Shown here: piece after piece, positions 1 to 9,700 of the stretch
How the letters are laid out: each line of letters opens with the position of its first letter
Numbering within the stretch: the first letter of the stretch is position 1
The notes under the pieces: model-generated
Database searches by the model: none
The model's input: the letters and a program-made list of their open reading frames with translations, nothing else
Told to the model about the DNA's origin: nothing
Position numbers and translations under genes: made by a program
Assembly (NCBI GenBank): GCA_937927945.1
Contig: CALEYW010000068.1
Location: forward strand, 1 to 39,334
Direction of reading: 5' to 3'
Length of the DNA: 39,334 nt
Origin: an uncultured candidate division WPS-2 bacterium
GTDB lineage: Bacteria; Vulcanimicrobiota; Vulcanimicrobiia; Vulcanimicrobiales; Vulcanimicrobiaceae

Positions 1-1
1 C

Positions 2-30
2 CCCGTAGAGGACTCTCACCTCCAAGTCAA
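2..30 (-). promoter_or_regulatory. Possible promoter for a gene beyond the left edge
   Basis: On the minus strand a TTGACT box (plus positions 25-30) lies 17 bases from TACGGG (2-7), just past the rpsJ terminator. The -35 box is good but the -10 matches TATAAT poorly, so this is a weak candidate. It would drive a gene outside the window, possibly the next ribosomal operon. Confidence 0.25.
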
Positions 31-47
31 GCGTCCATGCCGGGCGC

Positions 48-82
48 ACAAGAAAGATGCCCCAGCGCGTGCTGAGGGCATC
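48..82 (-). terminator. Rho-independent terminator after rpsJ
   Basis: Read on the minus strand, GATGCCC (76-82) pairs with GGGCATC (56-62). An inner CAGC/GCTG stem (71-74 with 63-66) has one bulged base and a four-base loop, and the hairpin is followed by the T-rich run TTTCTTGT (48-55). It lies about 25 bases after the rpsJ stop, so the str operon probably ends here rather than reading on into rplC. Confidence 0.8.
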
Positions 83-107
83 TTCGAGTTGCTGCGGACG
101 GGTTCGG

Positions 108-416
<309 letters not shown>

Positions 417-436
417 TTCTCTTCTATCCTGGTGGC

Positions 437-1639
437 TTAGTCGGCCACGGTGGTGACGACGCCCGCGCCGACGGTGCGTCCGCCCTCGCGGATCGCGAAG
501 CGGAGGCCTTCTTCACAGGCGATGGGCGTGATCAGCTCGACGTCCATCGTGATGTTGTCGCCGGGCATGACCATCTCGACGCCTTCCGGCAACTTGATGG
601 TGCCGGTCACGTCGGTCGTGCGGAAGTAGAACTGCGGGCGGTAGTTCGCGAAGAACGGGGTGTGGCGGCCGCCCTCTTCTTTGGAGAGGACGTAGACCTC
701 AGCCTTGAACTTCTTGTGCGGCTTGATCGAACCGGGCTTCGCGAGGACTTGACCGCGCTCGATGTCGTTGCGCTCCACGCCGCGGAGCAGCACGCCGACG
801 TTGTCGCCCGCGATGCCCGAGTCGAGCAGCTTGCGGAACATCTCGATGCCCGTGACGACGACCTTGCGCGTCGAGTCGGTGAGCCCGACGATCTCGACCT
901 CTTCGCCGACCTTGACCTGGCCGCGCTCGACGCGGCCGGTTCCGACCGTACCGCGGCCGGTGATCGTGAAGACGTCTTCGACCGGCATCAGGAACGGCTT
1001 GTCGACCGGACGCTCGGGCGTCGGAATGTAGTCGTCGACCGCATCCATCAGGTTGAAGATCGGATCCGCATCCGGATCGCCGCGCTTGCCGCTGCTGTTG
1101 AGGGCCTTGGTGGCCGAACCGCGGATGATCGGAATATTGTCGCCGTCGTAGTCCTGCTTGGAGAGCAGTTCGCGGACTTCCATCTCGACCAGCTCGAGCA
1201 GCTCGTCGTCGTCGACGAGGTCGACCTTGTTCAGGAACACGACAATCTTCTGCACGCCGACCTGCTTCATGAGCAGCACGTGCTCGCGGGTCTGCGGCAT
1301 GGGACCGTCGGTCGCCGCGACGACCAGGATCGCCCCGTCCATCTGCGCCGCGCCGGTGATCATGTTCTTGATGTAGTCGGCGTGACCGGGGCAGTCGACG
1401 TGCGCGTAGTGGCGCTTGTTCGTCTCGTACTCCTGGTGCGAGATGGCGATCGTAATGCCGCGCTCCTTCTCCTCGGGCGCATTGTCGATGTCGTCGACGT
1501 TGCGCTTCTGGATGCTGGAGTGTTCGGTCGCGAGGCAGTTGATGATCGCGGCCGTCAGCGTCGTCTTACCGTGGTCGACGTGACCCGTCGTGCCGATGTT
1601 GACGTGCGGCTTCGACCGCTCGAACTTTGCCTTTGCCAT
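437..1639 (-). CDS. tuf: Elongation factor Tu
   Basis: EF-Tu is a 400-residue GTPase that delivers aminoacyl-tRNA to the ribosome. The G1 loop GHVDHGKT lies at residues 19-26, followed by the DCPGHADY (G3) and NKVDLVDD (G4) motifs and the two beta-barrel domains. The length is typical. The residue before the G1 loop is Thr (GTTGHVDHGKT) where Ile is more common, a minor variation. The ATG is preceded by AAGG four bases upstream. It sits between fusA (97 bases upstream) and rpsJ (20 bases downstream), and no second tuf copy is seen here. Confidence 0.98.
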   Translation of the reverse strand: MAKAKFERSKPHVNIGTTGHVDHGKTTLTAAIINCLATEHSSIQKRNVDDIDNAPEEKERGITIAISHQEYETNKRHYAHVDCPGHADYIKNMITGAAQMDGAILVVAATDGPMPQTREHVLLMKQVGVQKIVVFLNKVDLVDDDELLELVEMEVRELLSKQDYDGDNIPIIRGSATKALNSSGKRGDPDADPIFNLMDAVDDYIPTPERPVDKPFLMPVEDVFTITGRGTVGTGRVERGQVKVGEEVEIVGLTDSTRKVVVTGIEMFRKLLDSGIAGDNVGVLLRGVERNDIERGQVLAKPGSIKPHKKFKAEVYVLSKEEGGRHTPFFANYRPQFYFRTTDVTGTIKLPEGVEMVMPGDNITMDVELITPIACEEGLRFAIREGGRTVGAGVVTTVAD

Positions 1640-1736
1640 GATGCCTTGTCTCGATGTCCTTTTGGGTTTGTGGTACGGAGAGGAGCGAGTTTCGCCGGCG
1701 TGCGCGTTACACGTGCGCCGTCTTCGTCATCGCTCT

Positions 1737-3845
<2,109 letters not shown>

Positions 3846-3866
3846 GATGAAGTTCGGGGGGGCCGA

Positions 3867-4337
3867 TTACCAGCGGTAGTGGGCGAAGGCTTTGTTCGCT
3901 TCGGCCATCTTGTGGGTGTCCTCGCGCTTTTTGATCGACTGGCCCTGGTTGTTGGCCGCGTCCATCAGCTCGTTCGCGAGCTTCTCGGTCATCGACTTGC
4001 CGGAGCGGGTGCGCGCGTAGGTGATGAGCCAACGCATGGCCATCGCCTGACGGCGGTCCGGGCGGACTTCCATCGGGACCTGATAGGTGGCGCCGCCGAC
4101 GCGCCGGGGGCGCACTTCGACCAGCGGCATCGCGTTGCCGAGCGCCTGCGTGAAGATGTCCATCGGATCGCGCCCGGTCTTGGTCGCGATCATCTCGAGC
4201 GCGTCGTACGTGATCAGCTCGGCGACCGACTTCTTCCCGCGCAGCATCACCTTGTTGATGAAGCGCGCGAGGACTTTCGATCCGAATTTCGGATCGGGCA
4301 GGATCGGTCGTTTGGGGACGGGGCCCTTACGCGGCAT
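3867..4337 (-). CDS. rpsG: 30S ribosomal protein S7
   Basis: This 156-residue protein matches S7 from end to end. S7 nucleates assembly of the 30S head, contacts the exit-site tRNA, and in many bacteria represses its own operon. The start MPRKGPVPKRPILPDP and the segment VGGATYQVPMEVRPDRR are characteristic, and the length is standard. The ATG follows rpsL by 15 bases. Its nearest purine run (AAGGA) is about 12 bases upstream, a weak Shine-Dalgarno that suggests coupling to rpsL. Confidence 0.98.
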   Translation of the reverse strand: MPRKGPVPKRPILPDPKFGSKVLARFINKVMLRGKKSVAELITYDALEMIATKTGRDPMDIFTQALGNAMPLVEVRPRRVGGATYQVPMEVRPDRRQAMAMRWLITYARTRSGKSMTEKLANELMDAANNQGQSIKKREDTHKMAEANKAFAHYRW

Positions 4338-4352
4338 GAGTAACGCGGTTCC

Positions 4353-4805
4353 TTACTTCTTCGATGTCGACTTCTGGTTGCGCTTGGCGCCGTACTTCGA
4401 GCGCCCTTGCTTGCGGTTCGCGGCACCGGAGGTGTCGAGCGTTCCGCGGATGATGTGGTACCGCACACCCGGGAGATCTTTGACGCGGCCGCCGCGGATG
4501 AGCACGACGGAGTGCTCCTGCAGGTTGTGGCCGATCCCGGGGATGTACGCGGTCACTTCCTCACCGTTGGTGAGGCGGACGCGCGCAACCTTACGAAGCG
4601 CCGAGTTCGGCTTCTTCGGGGTGATCGTCTTGACCTGAGTGCAGACGCCGCGACGCTGCGGGTTGCCCGCGACTTCGAAGGTCCGGTTGGGCAGGTCGGG
4701 GTGGCCCGGCTTCGGCCCGGTCGAAACGACACGGAAGGCCGGGGTCTTCACCTTCTTCTGCTGTTTTTCGCGGCCCTTACGGACCAGCTGGGAAATCGTC
4801 GGCAC
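4353..4805 (-). CDS. rpsL: 30S ribosomal protein S12 with an N-terminal insertion
   Basis: S12 is a decoding-centre protein and the target of streptomycin-resistance mutations. The core TPKKPNSALRK and the GHNLQEHSVVLIRGGRVKDLPG block are intact, with the wild-type Lys in PKKPN. At 150 residues it is longer than the roughly 124 of E. coli. About 20 extra residues lie between the QLVRKGR start and the RRGVC motif (roughly residues 22-50), where Firmicutes S12 also carries an insertion. The start codon is GTG, with CGGAG six bases upstream. It is first in the operon, about 60 bases after the promoter -10 box. Confidence 0.97.
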   Translation of the reverse strand: MPTISQLVRKGREKQQKKVKTPAFRVVSTGPKPGHPDLPNRTFEVAGNPQRRGVCTQVKTITPKKPNSALRKVARVRLTNGEEVTAYIPGIGHNLQEHSVVLIRGGRVKDLPGVRYHIIRGTLDTSGAANRKQGRSKYGAKRNQKSTSKK

Positions 4806-4866
4806 TCAGTACTCCGGAACGCACACGAAAGCGGCCAGACCACGGCGGGTCGGCCGGAACCCTCGA

Positions 4867-4895
4867 AGGATACCATTTCCCGGGAGGGGCGTCAA
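4867..4895 (-). promoter_or_regulatory. Sigma70-type promoter of the str operon
   Basis: On the minus strand TTGACG (plus 4890-4895) and TATCCT (4867-4872) are separated by exactly 17 bases. They lie about 60 bases before the rpsL GTG start, as expected for a strongly expressed ribosomal operon. The -35 box overlaps the stop codon of the upstream DUF1989 gene, so the str operon has its own promoter although the gene before it is on the same strand. Confidence 0.8.
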
Positions 4896-5539
4896 CGCGC
4901 AGAACGGCGGCCCGCCGTGGCGCGCTCGCGGACCGTTCGCACCCGGTAGGCGATCGACGTGCAGCGGCCGCCGTTCGACTGCTCGGCCGAGCAAGCCGTC
5001 AGGCCGACGATCAGCCGTACTTCCGCCCGGACCGCGAAGACCTCGCCCGGAAGCACCCGGGGAGGGCGGACGGCGATCCGGCCGCCCGGGCCGAGCTCGA
5101 CGTTCATGAAGACGTTGAAGGAAGTCGAGATCGCATCCGGCTCGATCCCGAACGGGACCAAGGCGGCCGCCAGGTTGCCGTGGCAGCCGGGCACGTCGTC
5201 GTGGCGGCCGCCGTAACAGAGCCGCCAGGTGTCGCGGCTGCACGGCGTCAGCAGAAAGTCGTGCGTGCCCACGTCGTCCCGGATGATCCTCAGCAACGGC
5301 CGCGAGCGGTTGGACCACAGCCGATGGCCGGCCGTGAGCGCCGTCGTCTCCTCATAGTCGAAGGTGCGGCCGTTCGAGAGGTGCTCGCGAGGGTCGTCGG
5401 CGGCGAACGCGACCAGATCCGCGACCTGGCCGCCCTCTGGAGCGCTGACCTCCAGCACGTCGCCCGCCTCGAGGACGAAGGCGGTGCCGGAGCGCGGCGG
5501 GATGCCGTTCAACGGCGCGATCTGAACGGACACGCCCAC
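4892..5539 (-). CDS. DUF1989 (urea carboxylase-associated / CgdA-CgdB-like) protein
   Basis: This 215-residue protein belongs to the DUF1989 family. Recognised landmarks are the GDVLEVSAPEGGQVADLVAF segment near residues 27-46, the HLSNGRTFDYEE motif, and a cysteine- and histidine-bearing middle (CSRDTWRLCYGG, PGCHGNLAAAL) followed by STSFNVFMNV. Characterised members are CgdA and CgdB, the subunits of carboxyguanidine deiminase in guanidine degradation. Only one copy is present here and no urea or guanidine carboxylase gene is seen, so its substrate may differ. It overlaps the end of the YcgG-like gene by 31 bases, which implies translational coupling. It is last in its operon. Confidence 0.85.
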   Translation of the reverse strand: MGVSVQIAPLNGIPPRSGTAFVLEAGDVLEVSAPEGGQVADLVAFAADDPREHLSNGRTFDYEETTALTAGHRLWSNRSRPLLRIIRDDVGTHDFLLTPCSRDTWRLCYGGRHDDVPGCHGNLAAALVPFGIEPDAISTSFNVFMNVELGPGGRIAVRPPRVLPGEVFAVRAEVRLIVGLTACSAEQSNGGRCTSIAYRVRTVRERATAGRRSAR

Positions 5540-6303
5540 GCCTCCCCGACCGCACCGCCGGCATACTGCCGCGCCTCGGAGCGCCTCCCGTAGTCGGCCA
5601 GGTTCGGGTTCAGGCCACCGTCCAGGTCACGTTCCCGAGCGCGGATCCGCCGCTGAAGAGTGTCGAAACGCCCTGCGTCGCGCAGGTGCTCGAACTGCTC
5701 GTGCGGGTTGAAGACCAGCACCGGCCAGGCGAAGCGCCGGGAGCGGCGCGAGGCCTGCGGGTGCAGGCCGACGACGAAGAACGCGTTCCCGGCGAAACTG
5801 AAGGAGAAATCAGGATCGGCCGGATCGTCGCTCACCCGCCGGTCCCATGGGTGCAGCGGGGAATCGAGATCGTGAAGCCGCTGCAGCTGCGCCCAGAGGG
5901 CACGCTCGAACCCGGCTTCGCCGCCCGAGACCGACTCGCGAAAGACGGCCACGAAGGTCGTGTAGTCGCTCTCGAAACCGCGCCGCTCGTGGGCGAACGC
6001 GAAGAGATCGCGAGCGAGGCCCGCGGTGACGGCTGGATCGGCGAGCCGCGCATACGCGCCCAACCGGTACGTCCCGCGCCGCATCGCCGCTTTCGCGCCC
6101 AGACACGAGAAGGCGTCGTCCAGGACGAAGGCGCGGAACGCTTCGTTCGCGATGCGCGCGAACGCGTTGGGCGGAGCGGTCTCGAGCAGCCGCACGAGCT
6201 CACCGCCGTACCAACCGTGATACGACGAGTTGGCGCGCGCGAGGTCGCCGTCGAACGGATTACGCCACGCCCGCTCGAGCCCATCGAGGGAACGCGCGCT
6301 CAA
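5509..6303 (-). CDS. YqcI/YcgG family (GntA-type) heme N-hydroxylase
   Basis: The 264-residue product matches the YqcI/YcgG family throughout: FSCLGAKAA (residues 65-73), TTFVAVF (115-121), PWDRRVSDDP (152-161), FSFSFAGNAFFVVGLHP (166-182), VFNPHEQFEHLR (197-208) and the family ending SEARQYAGGAVGEAWACPF (242-260). The characterised member GntA is the heme-dependent N-hydroxylase of pre-guanitoxin (guanidine N-hydroxylation). The start is TTG: its first T precedes the TGA stop of the glycosyltransferase (TTGA overlap), and GAGGAG lies five bases upstream. An upstream extension would run antisense-like through the glycosyltransferase and is not credible. The native substrate is unknown; oxidation of a guanidine or amine is inferred. 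Confidence 0.85.
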   Translation of the reverse strand: MSARSLDGLERAWRNPFDGDLARANSSYHGWYGGELVRLLETAPPNAFARIANEAFRAFVLDDAFSCLGAKAAMRRGTYRLGAYARLADPAVTAGLARDLFAFAHERRGFESDYTTFVAVFRESVSGGEAGFERALWAQLQRLHDLDSPLHPWDRRVSDDPADPDFSFSFAGNAFFVVGLHPQASRRSRRFAWPVLVFNPHEQFEHLRDAGRFDTLQRRIRARERDLDGGLNPNLADYGRRSEARQYAGGAVGEAWACPFRSRR

Positions 6304-7286
6304 GCGATCTCCTCGGCGTACCGCTCGCGCAGCGCCCGCTCGGCGTTCGCGGCCGTGCGCAGCCGGCCGTGCGCGTAAAACACGCCGCCGCGCACGACGC
6401 GCAGCGTCAGGGCCGCCCACGACGTCATCGCTCGCTCCAACACCCAGAGCGGGGAACACAGCGACGCAGCCGCTGGAAAGACGCGCGTCCCCCCGGCCCG
6501 GCGCCGGCCCGACTCCGCCAAGGCGATCGTACCGAGCGCGAGTGCCGCGGCGCCGCGCACGCCGAAGCGTCGTACCGCGACCGCAGCGAGCGGCGCTATT
6601 GCCAGTTGCGCCGCCATCCGCGCCGGCCGGGCGAACTCGTCGTACGCTTGCCGAACCCGCTGGGTCGCAAAGTGTCGCACGGTCGCCGGACGGCGCGCAA
6701 CGTACAGGCCGAAGGCGACGCGTTCCGTTCCGCCGACGGCACGGATCGTGCGGACCAGCTCGAGGTTCTCGAACAGCACGTCGCCGTCGTAACCGCCGGC
6801 GCGACGGTAGACGTCCCTGCGTACGCCCAGCGTTCCCGGCCAATCGCCGCCGGTCGCGCGCGCGATCAAAATCCGCCCGGTGTCGAGCAACGCATGCCAC
6901 GGCAACGGGGTGAAGAAACTCTGCGGCCGCACCACGTCCGCGTCGTCGAGCGCGACGGCCAAGGCGCGCAACGCGAACGGATCGTAACGCACGTCGTCGT
7001 CGGCTATCACGACCTTCGCCGTCCGGACGCGGCGCAGGCCGGTCACGACGCCGGCAACCTTTCCGTTGAGGTCCATGCGGCGGTCGGCGTCGACCGCGAC
7101 GTGTTCGATCGAGCGTGGCCAGCATGCCGCGTGGTGCGCGAAGACGGACGTCGGCGACCCGTCGACGACGACCACCGGCACGAGCCGCGCGAGCGCGGTC
7201 AGATACGCTGCCAATTCGTCGCCCGCCGTGCTGGCCACGCGACGGATCGGCAGGACGTAGGTCAGATCGGAGATCGAGGGAGGCAT
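6300..7286 (-). CDS. Family 2-type glycosyltransferase
   Basis: This is a predicted nucleotide-sugar glycosyltransferase of about 328 residues with the GT-A fold. Visible are the N-terminal strand TYVLPIRR, the donor and metal site VVIADDDVRYD (DxD-like), a downstream ENLELVR motif in the catalytic-base position, and an arginine-rich QRVRQAY segment resembling the Q-x-x-R-W motif. Hydrophobic stretches near the C terminus suggest membrane association. The start is uncertain: ATG at 7286 is used here, while an upstream GTG at 7316 has GGAGG 13 bases away, which is far. It follows the decarboxylase closely and is coupled to the YcgG-like gene by the TTGA overlap. Its acceptor is unknown. Confidence 0.75.
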   Translation of the reverse strand: MPPSISDLTYVLPIRRVASTAGDELAAYLTALARLVPVVVVDGSPTSVFAHHAACWPRSIEHVAVDADRRMDLNGKVAGVVTGLRRVRTAKVVIADDDVRYDPFALRALAVALDDADVVRPQSFFTPLPWHALLDTGRILIARATGGDWPGTLGVRRDVYRRAGGYDGDVLFENLELVRTIRAVGGTERVAFGLYVARRPATVRHFATQRVRQAYDEFARPARMAAQLAIAPLAAVAVRRFGVRGAAALALGTIALAESGRRRAGGTRVFPAAASLCSPLWVLERAMTSWAALTLRVVRGGVFYAHGRLRTAANAERALRERYAEEIA

Positions 7287-7334
7287 CGCGCTCGTTCTTG
7301 TCCCCGCTCGCGACACGAAACAATACCGCCCTCC

Positions 7335-8447
7335 TCAGCCCGAATGAACGGTTTGCGTTCCCTCGCCACGCGCGAACGCGAACGCCATCGAGTGATCGTA
7401 CGAGCCGACGTCGGCGATCAGCAGGCGGTCGCCGGCGCGCAGACCCGGCGGCAGACGCACGCCGTCGACGACGTCGTATTCGAGACACGTCCGACCGCCG
7501 ATTCGGTCGGGTCCGTGGCCGAGCGGCTCCCACTTGCCCGCGCCGATCGCGTAGACGCGGTGCGGGTACGCGTGCATCTGGGGCCAGTCGCAGAATCCGG
7601 CGTCGACGATCGCTTCCCGCCGCCGACCGCGCTCGCGCACCTCCAGCACTTGGGTGAGCAGGGCTTCCGCCGGAGTGGAGATCGCTTGACCGGGCTCGGC
7701 GATGAGCGTGCGGCAAGCCGGCACCGCGGTCATGAGCCGTTCGACGAGCCAGCGCACGTCGTCCGCAAAGTCATCGTCGAACTGCTCGGGCGTCCAGCCG
7801 CCGCCGATGTCGAAGGCGACGATCGCGCGCTCCGTCTGCTCGCCCAGCGCGACGGCGCGGTCGAGCACGTCCGCCGCGACGTCGCGCCACGATGCGCCGT
7901 GGTAGTCTTCACGCCGGGCATGAAAGCCGAGCCCGAGCACCGTGTCGCGCGGTGACGACGCAACTGCCGCGTGGAGCATCGGCTCATCGTCGACCGGAAC
8001 GCCGAAACGCGACCGGATCATCGAAGGACGCAAGCGCACGCCCGCTACGCGTGCGACGCGATCGCGCACGTTGCGCACGAACGCCTCGACGCCGTCGGCG
8101 AAGGCGAAGGCCAGCGGCGCGCTCCCGGCGGGGATCGGCTCCGGTCCGTTCGCGATCGTGCGCTCCGCGCCGAAGCCGTTGCGTACCGCCCAGATCCGTT
8201 CCTCGGGCGAGATCGTTTCGGCGAGGAAGCCGTGCTCTCGCGCCGCTTGCACGAGTTCCGTGCGCGAGTTCGTCTTGAAGCTGTATCCCGGAACGACGCG
8301 CAGCGGCGGGCGTCCGAGCACCTTGCACAGCCGCGCGACGTGCTCCATACGTGCGCGAGCGGCGCGAGCGCGAAAGATTCGCCGCGGCGTTCCGTACGTC
8401 GCGCGCTCGGTTGTCACATCGTCGAGGGCAGTCATGCTCTCCGACAT
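7335..8447 (-). CDS. Fold-type III PLP-dependent amino-acid decarboxylase (ODC/DAP/arginine decarboxylase-like)
   Basis: This 370-residue enzyme has the alanine-racemase-like barrel of the ornithine, arginine and diaminopimelate decarboxylase family. Catalytic landmarks are the PLP lysine K58 in YSFKTN, H176 in GFHARRED (the SFHVG position), the phosphate loop DIGGGW (213-218), E251 in EPGQ, C321 and D325 in GGRTCLEYD, and Y350 in VGSYDHSMA. The usual CDxxD motif reads CLEYD, so its second position is Leu, which may change substrate choice. Starts at 8447 and 8435 (preceded by GGAG) are both possible. It is first in a four-gene operon with an N-hydroxylase and a DUF1989 protein, so its product may be the amine that is oxidised. 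The exact substrate cannot be read from the sequence. Confidence 0.85.
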   Translation of the reverse strand: MSESMTALDDVTTERATYGTPRRIFRARAARARMEHVARLCKVLGRPPLRVVPGYSFKTNSRTELVQAAREHGFLAETISPEERIWAVRNGFGAERTIANGPEPIPAGSAPLAFAFADGVEAFVRNVRDRVARVAGVRLRPSMIRSRFGVPVDDEPMLHAAVASSPRDTVLGLGFHARREDYHGASWRDVAADVLDRAVALGEQTERAIVAFDIGGGWTPEQFDDDFADDVRWLVERLMTAVPACRTLIAEPGQAISTPAEALLTQVLEVRERGRRREAIVDAGFCDWPQMHAYPHRVYAIGAGKWEPLGHGPDRIGGRTCLEYDVVDGVRLPPGLRAGDRLLIADVGSYDHSMAFAFARGEGTQTVHSG

Positions 8448-8523
8448 ATGCCCGCTTCACACGGGCGCGACAATGTAACGTTCCCGTTCGGGACCAAACG
8501 CAGCCTGATCGGGGGCGTTCTTC

Positions 8524-8540
8524 CCTCCGATAAGCGGAGG
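8524..8540 (+). promoter_or_regulatory. Hairpin enclosing the Shine-Dalgarno of the diguanylate cyclase
   Basis: CCTCCG (8524-8529) and CGGAGG (8535-8540) form a perfect six-base-pair stem with the loop ATAAG. The right arm is the ribosome-binding site of the gene starting at 8543. In the folded form the Shine-Dalgarno would be hidden, so translation could be controlled by opening this hairpin. The structure is plain in the sequence; a regulatory role is inferred. Confidence 0.5.
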
Positions 8541-8542
8541 AG

Positions 8543-9697
8543 ATGACTCCGCTTGCCGGCACGCTCGTCGGCTATCTCTCGATGTTCCTTCAGTTAGGGA
8601 TCCTGGTGCTGCTCACGGGCCTCGCGATGCTCGTGCGCGCATCGCTGGGCCGGCGCCCTATCGACGGGTGGACGCTCGGTTTGGCCTCGAACGCCGCCGC
8701 ACTCGCGGTCCTTGCCGCCTTCAGCGTCGGCCGGGTCGTCAGTGTGTTCCGGGGCTCCGCGTGGGCGACCGTCGCGTATGCGGTGCTGGAAGATGCGGCC
8801 GCGCTGGCGTTCGCCGCGACGATCCGCCGCGAACGCGGCGCTGCGCCGGTGCCGCGCCTGCTGCTGGCCGCGTTCCTCGCTGCGTCCGTCGCGACCGCGA
8901 TTGCCGCCAGCCGGGGCTGGGGCTTCTTCGGCATCTATCGCGTGCACGTCGCCGGCTTCGCGCTGCTGCTCGCCGTCGGCACGTACGAGAGTTTTCGCGC
9001 GCGGGCCGCGGGGATCGGGGCGCGACTCATCACCGTCGCGCTCGGCGCGCTCGCCGTCGACTACGGGCACGTTCCGCTGCTCACACTGCTCGGCGTGAAG
9101 TTCACCGCGTACTATCCGGCGCTCGAGAGCTACGTGACGATGGTGCTCGACATCGTGCTCGGCGTCGCCATCGTCGTGCACGCGACCGACGGCGTGCGCG
9201 ACGAACTCGCCGCGCGCAACGCCGCGCTGGCCGCGGCGCAGCGCGCGCTGCGGGACGCGGCCTATTTGGATGCGTTGTGCCGCATTCCGAACCGGGCCGC
9301 ATTTCTCGAACGCATCACCGCACCTCCGGCCGCCGGCGCCGTCGCGATGATCGACGTCGACGGTCTCAAGACGATCAACGATCGCTTCGGTCATGCCGCC
9401 GGCGATGCCGTGCTGCAGACCGCCGCGCGCTGCCTGCGCGAACGCTGCGGCGCGAACGGAATGGTCTATCGGATCGGCGGCGACGAGTTCGCCTGCATCT
9501 GGGATGCTGAGACTTCCGGCGACGTGCGCGCGCTGCTCGCGCGGATCGACGAAGACCTGGCGTCGCTCGCCGCGGACACCGCGGCGGCGCGGATTTCGTG
9601 GGGCGTCGCGGCGTTCGGACCGCAGGTGCCCTTCGACGCTGCGCTCGTTGCCGCCGACGCCGAGTTGTACGACAGCCGCAGCATCCGCCGCGCGTAG
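8543..9697 (+). CDS. Membrane-bound GGDEF diguanylate cyclase
   Basis: This 384-residue protein is predicted to make cyclic di-GMP from two GTP. The first 210 or so residues hold about six hydrophobic segments, and a short coiled linker (AARNAALAAAQRALRDA) precedes the GGDEF domain. The catalytic motif GGDEF is intact at 312-316, and the metal and nucleotide residues appear in AMIDVDGLKTINDRFGHAAGD. The RxxD inhibitory site normally found five residues before GGDEF is absent (GANG instead), so product inhibition through that site is not expected. It is divergent from the PLP decarboxylase operon and ends three bases from the converging MFS gene. Confidence 0.93.
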   Translation: MTPLAGTLVGYLSMFLQLGILVLLTGLAMLVRASLGRRPIDGWTLGLASNAAALAVLAAFSVGRVVSVFRGSAWATVAYAVLEDAAALAFAATIRRERGAAPVPRLLLAAFLAASVATAIAASRGWGFFGIYRVHVAGFALLLAVGTYESFRARAAGIGARLITVALGALAVDYGHVPLLTLLGVKFTAYYPALESYVTMVLDIVLGVAIVVHATDGVRDELAARNAALAAAQRALRDAAYLDALCRIPNRAAFLERITAPPAAGAVAMIDVDGLKTINDRFGHAAGDAVLQTAARCLRERCGANGMVYRIGGDEFACIWDAETSGDVRALLARIDEDLASLAADTAAARISWGVAAFGPQVPFDAALVAADAELYDSRSIRRA

Positions 9698-9700
9698 GGA

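Noticed and set aside
1..19. A GTG on the minus strand at 17-19 as a possible rplC start
   Set aside because: It has GGAG directly adjacent with no spacer, and the few codons visible do not match L3.
7321..7323. TTG with ideal spacing from GGAGG as the glycosyltransferase start
   Set aside because: It is out of frame with the glycosyltransferase coding sequence.
6304..7716. Upstream extension of the YcgG-like protein
   Set aside because: The extension runs through the glycosyltransferase in another frame with shadow-like composition, while a strong Shine-Dalgarno marks the TTG at 6303.
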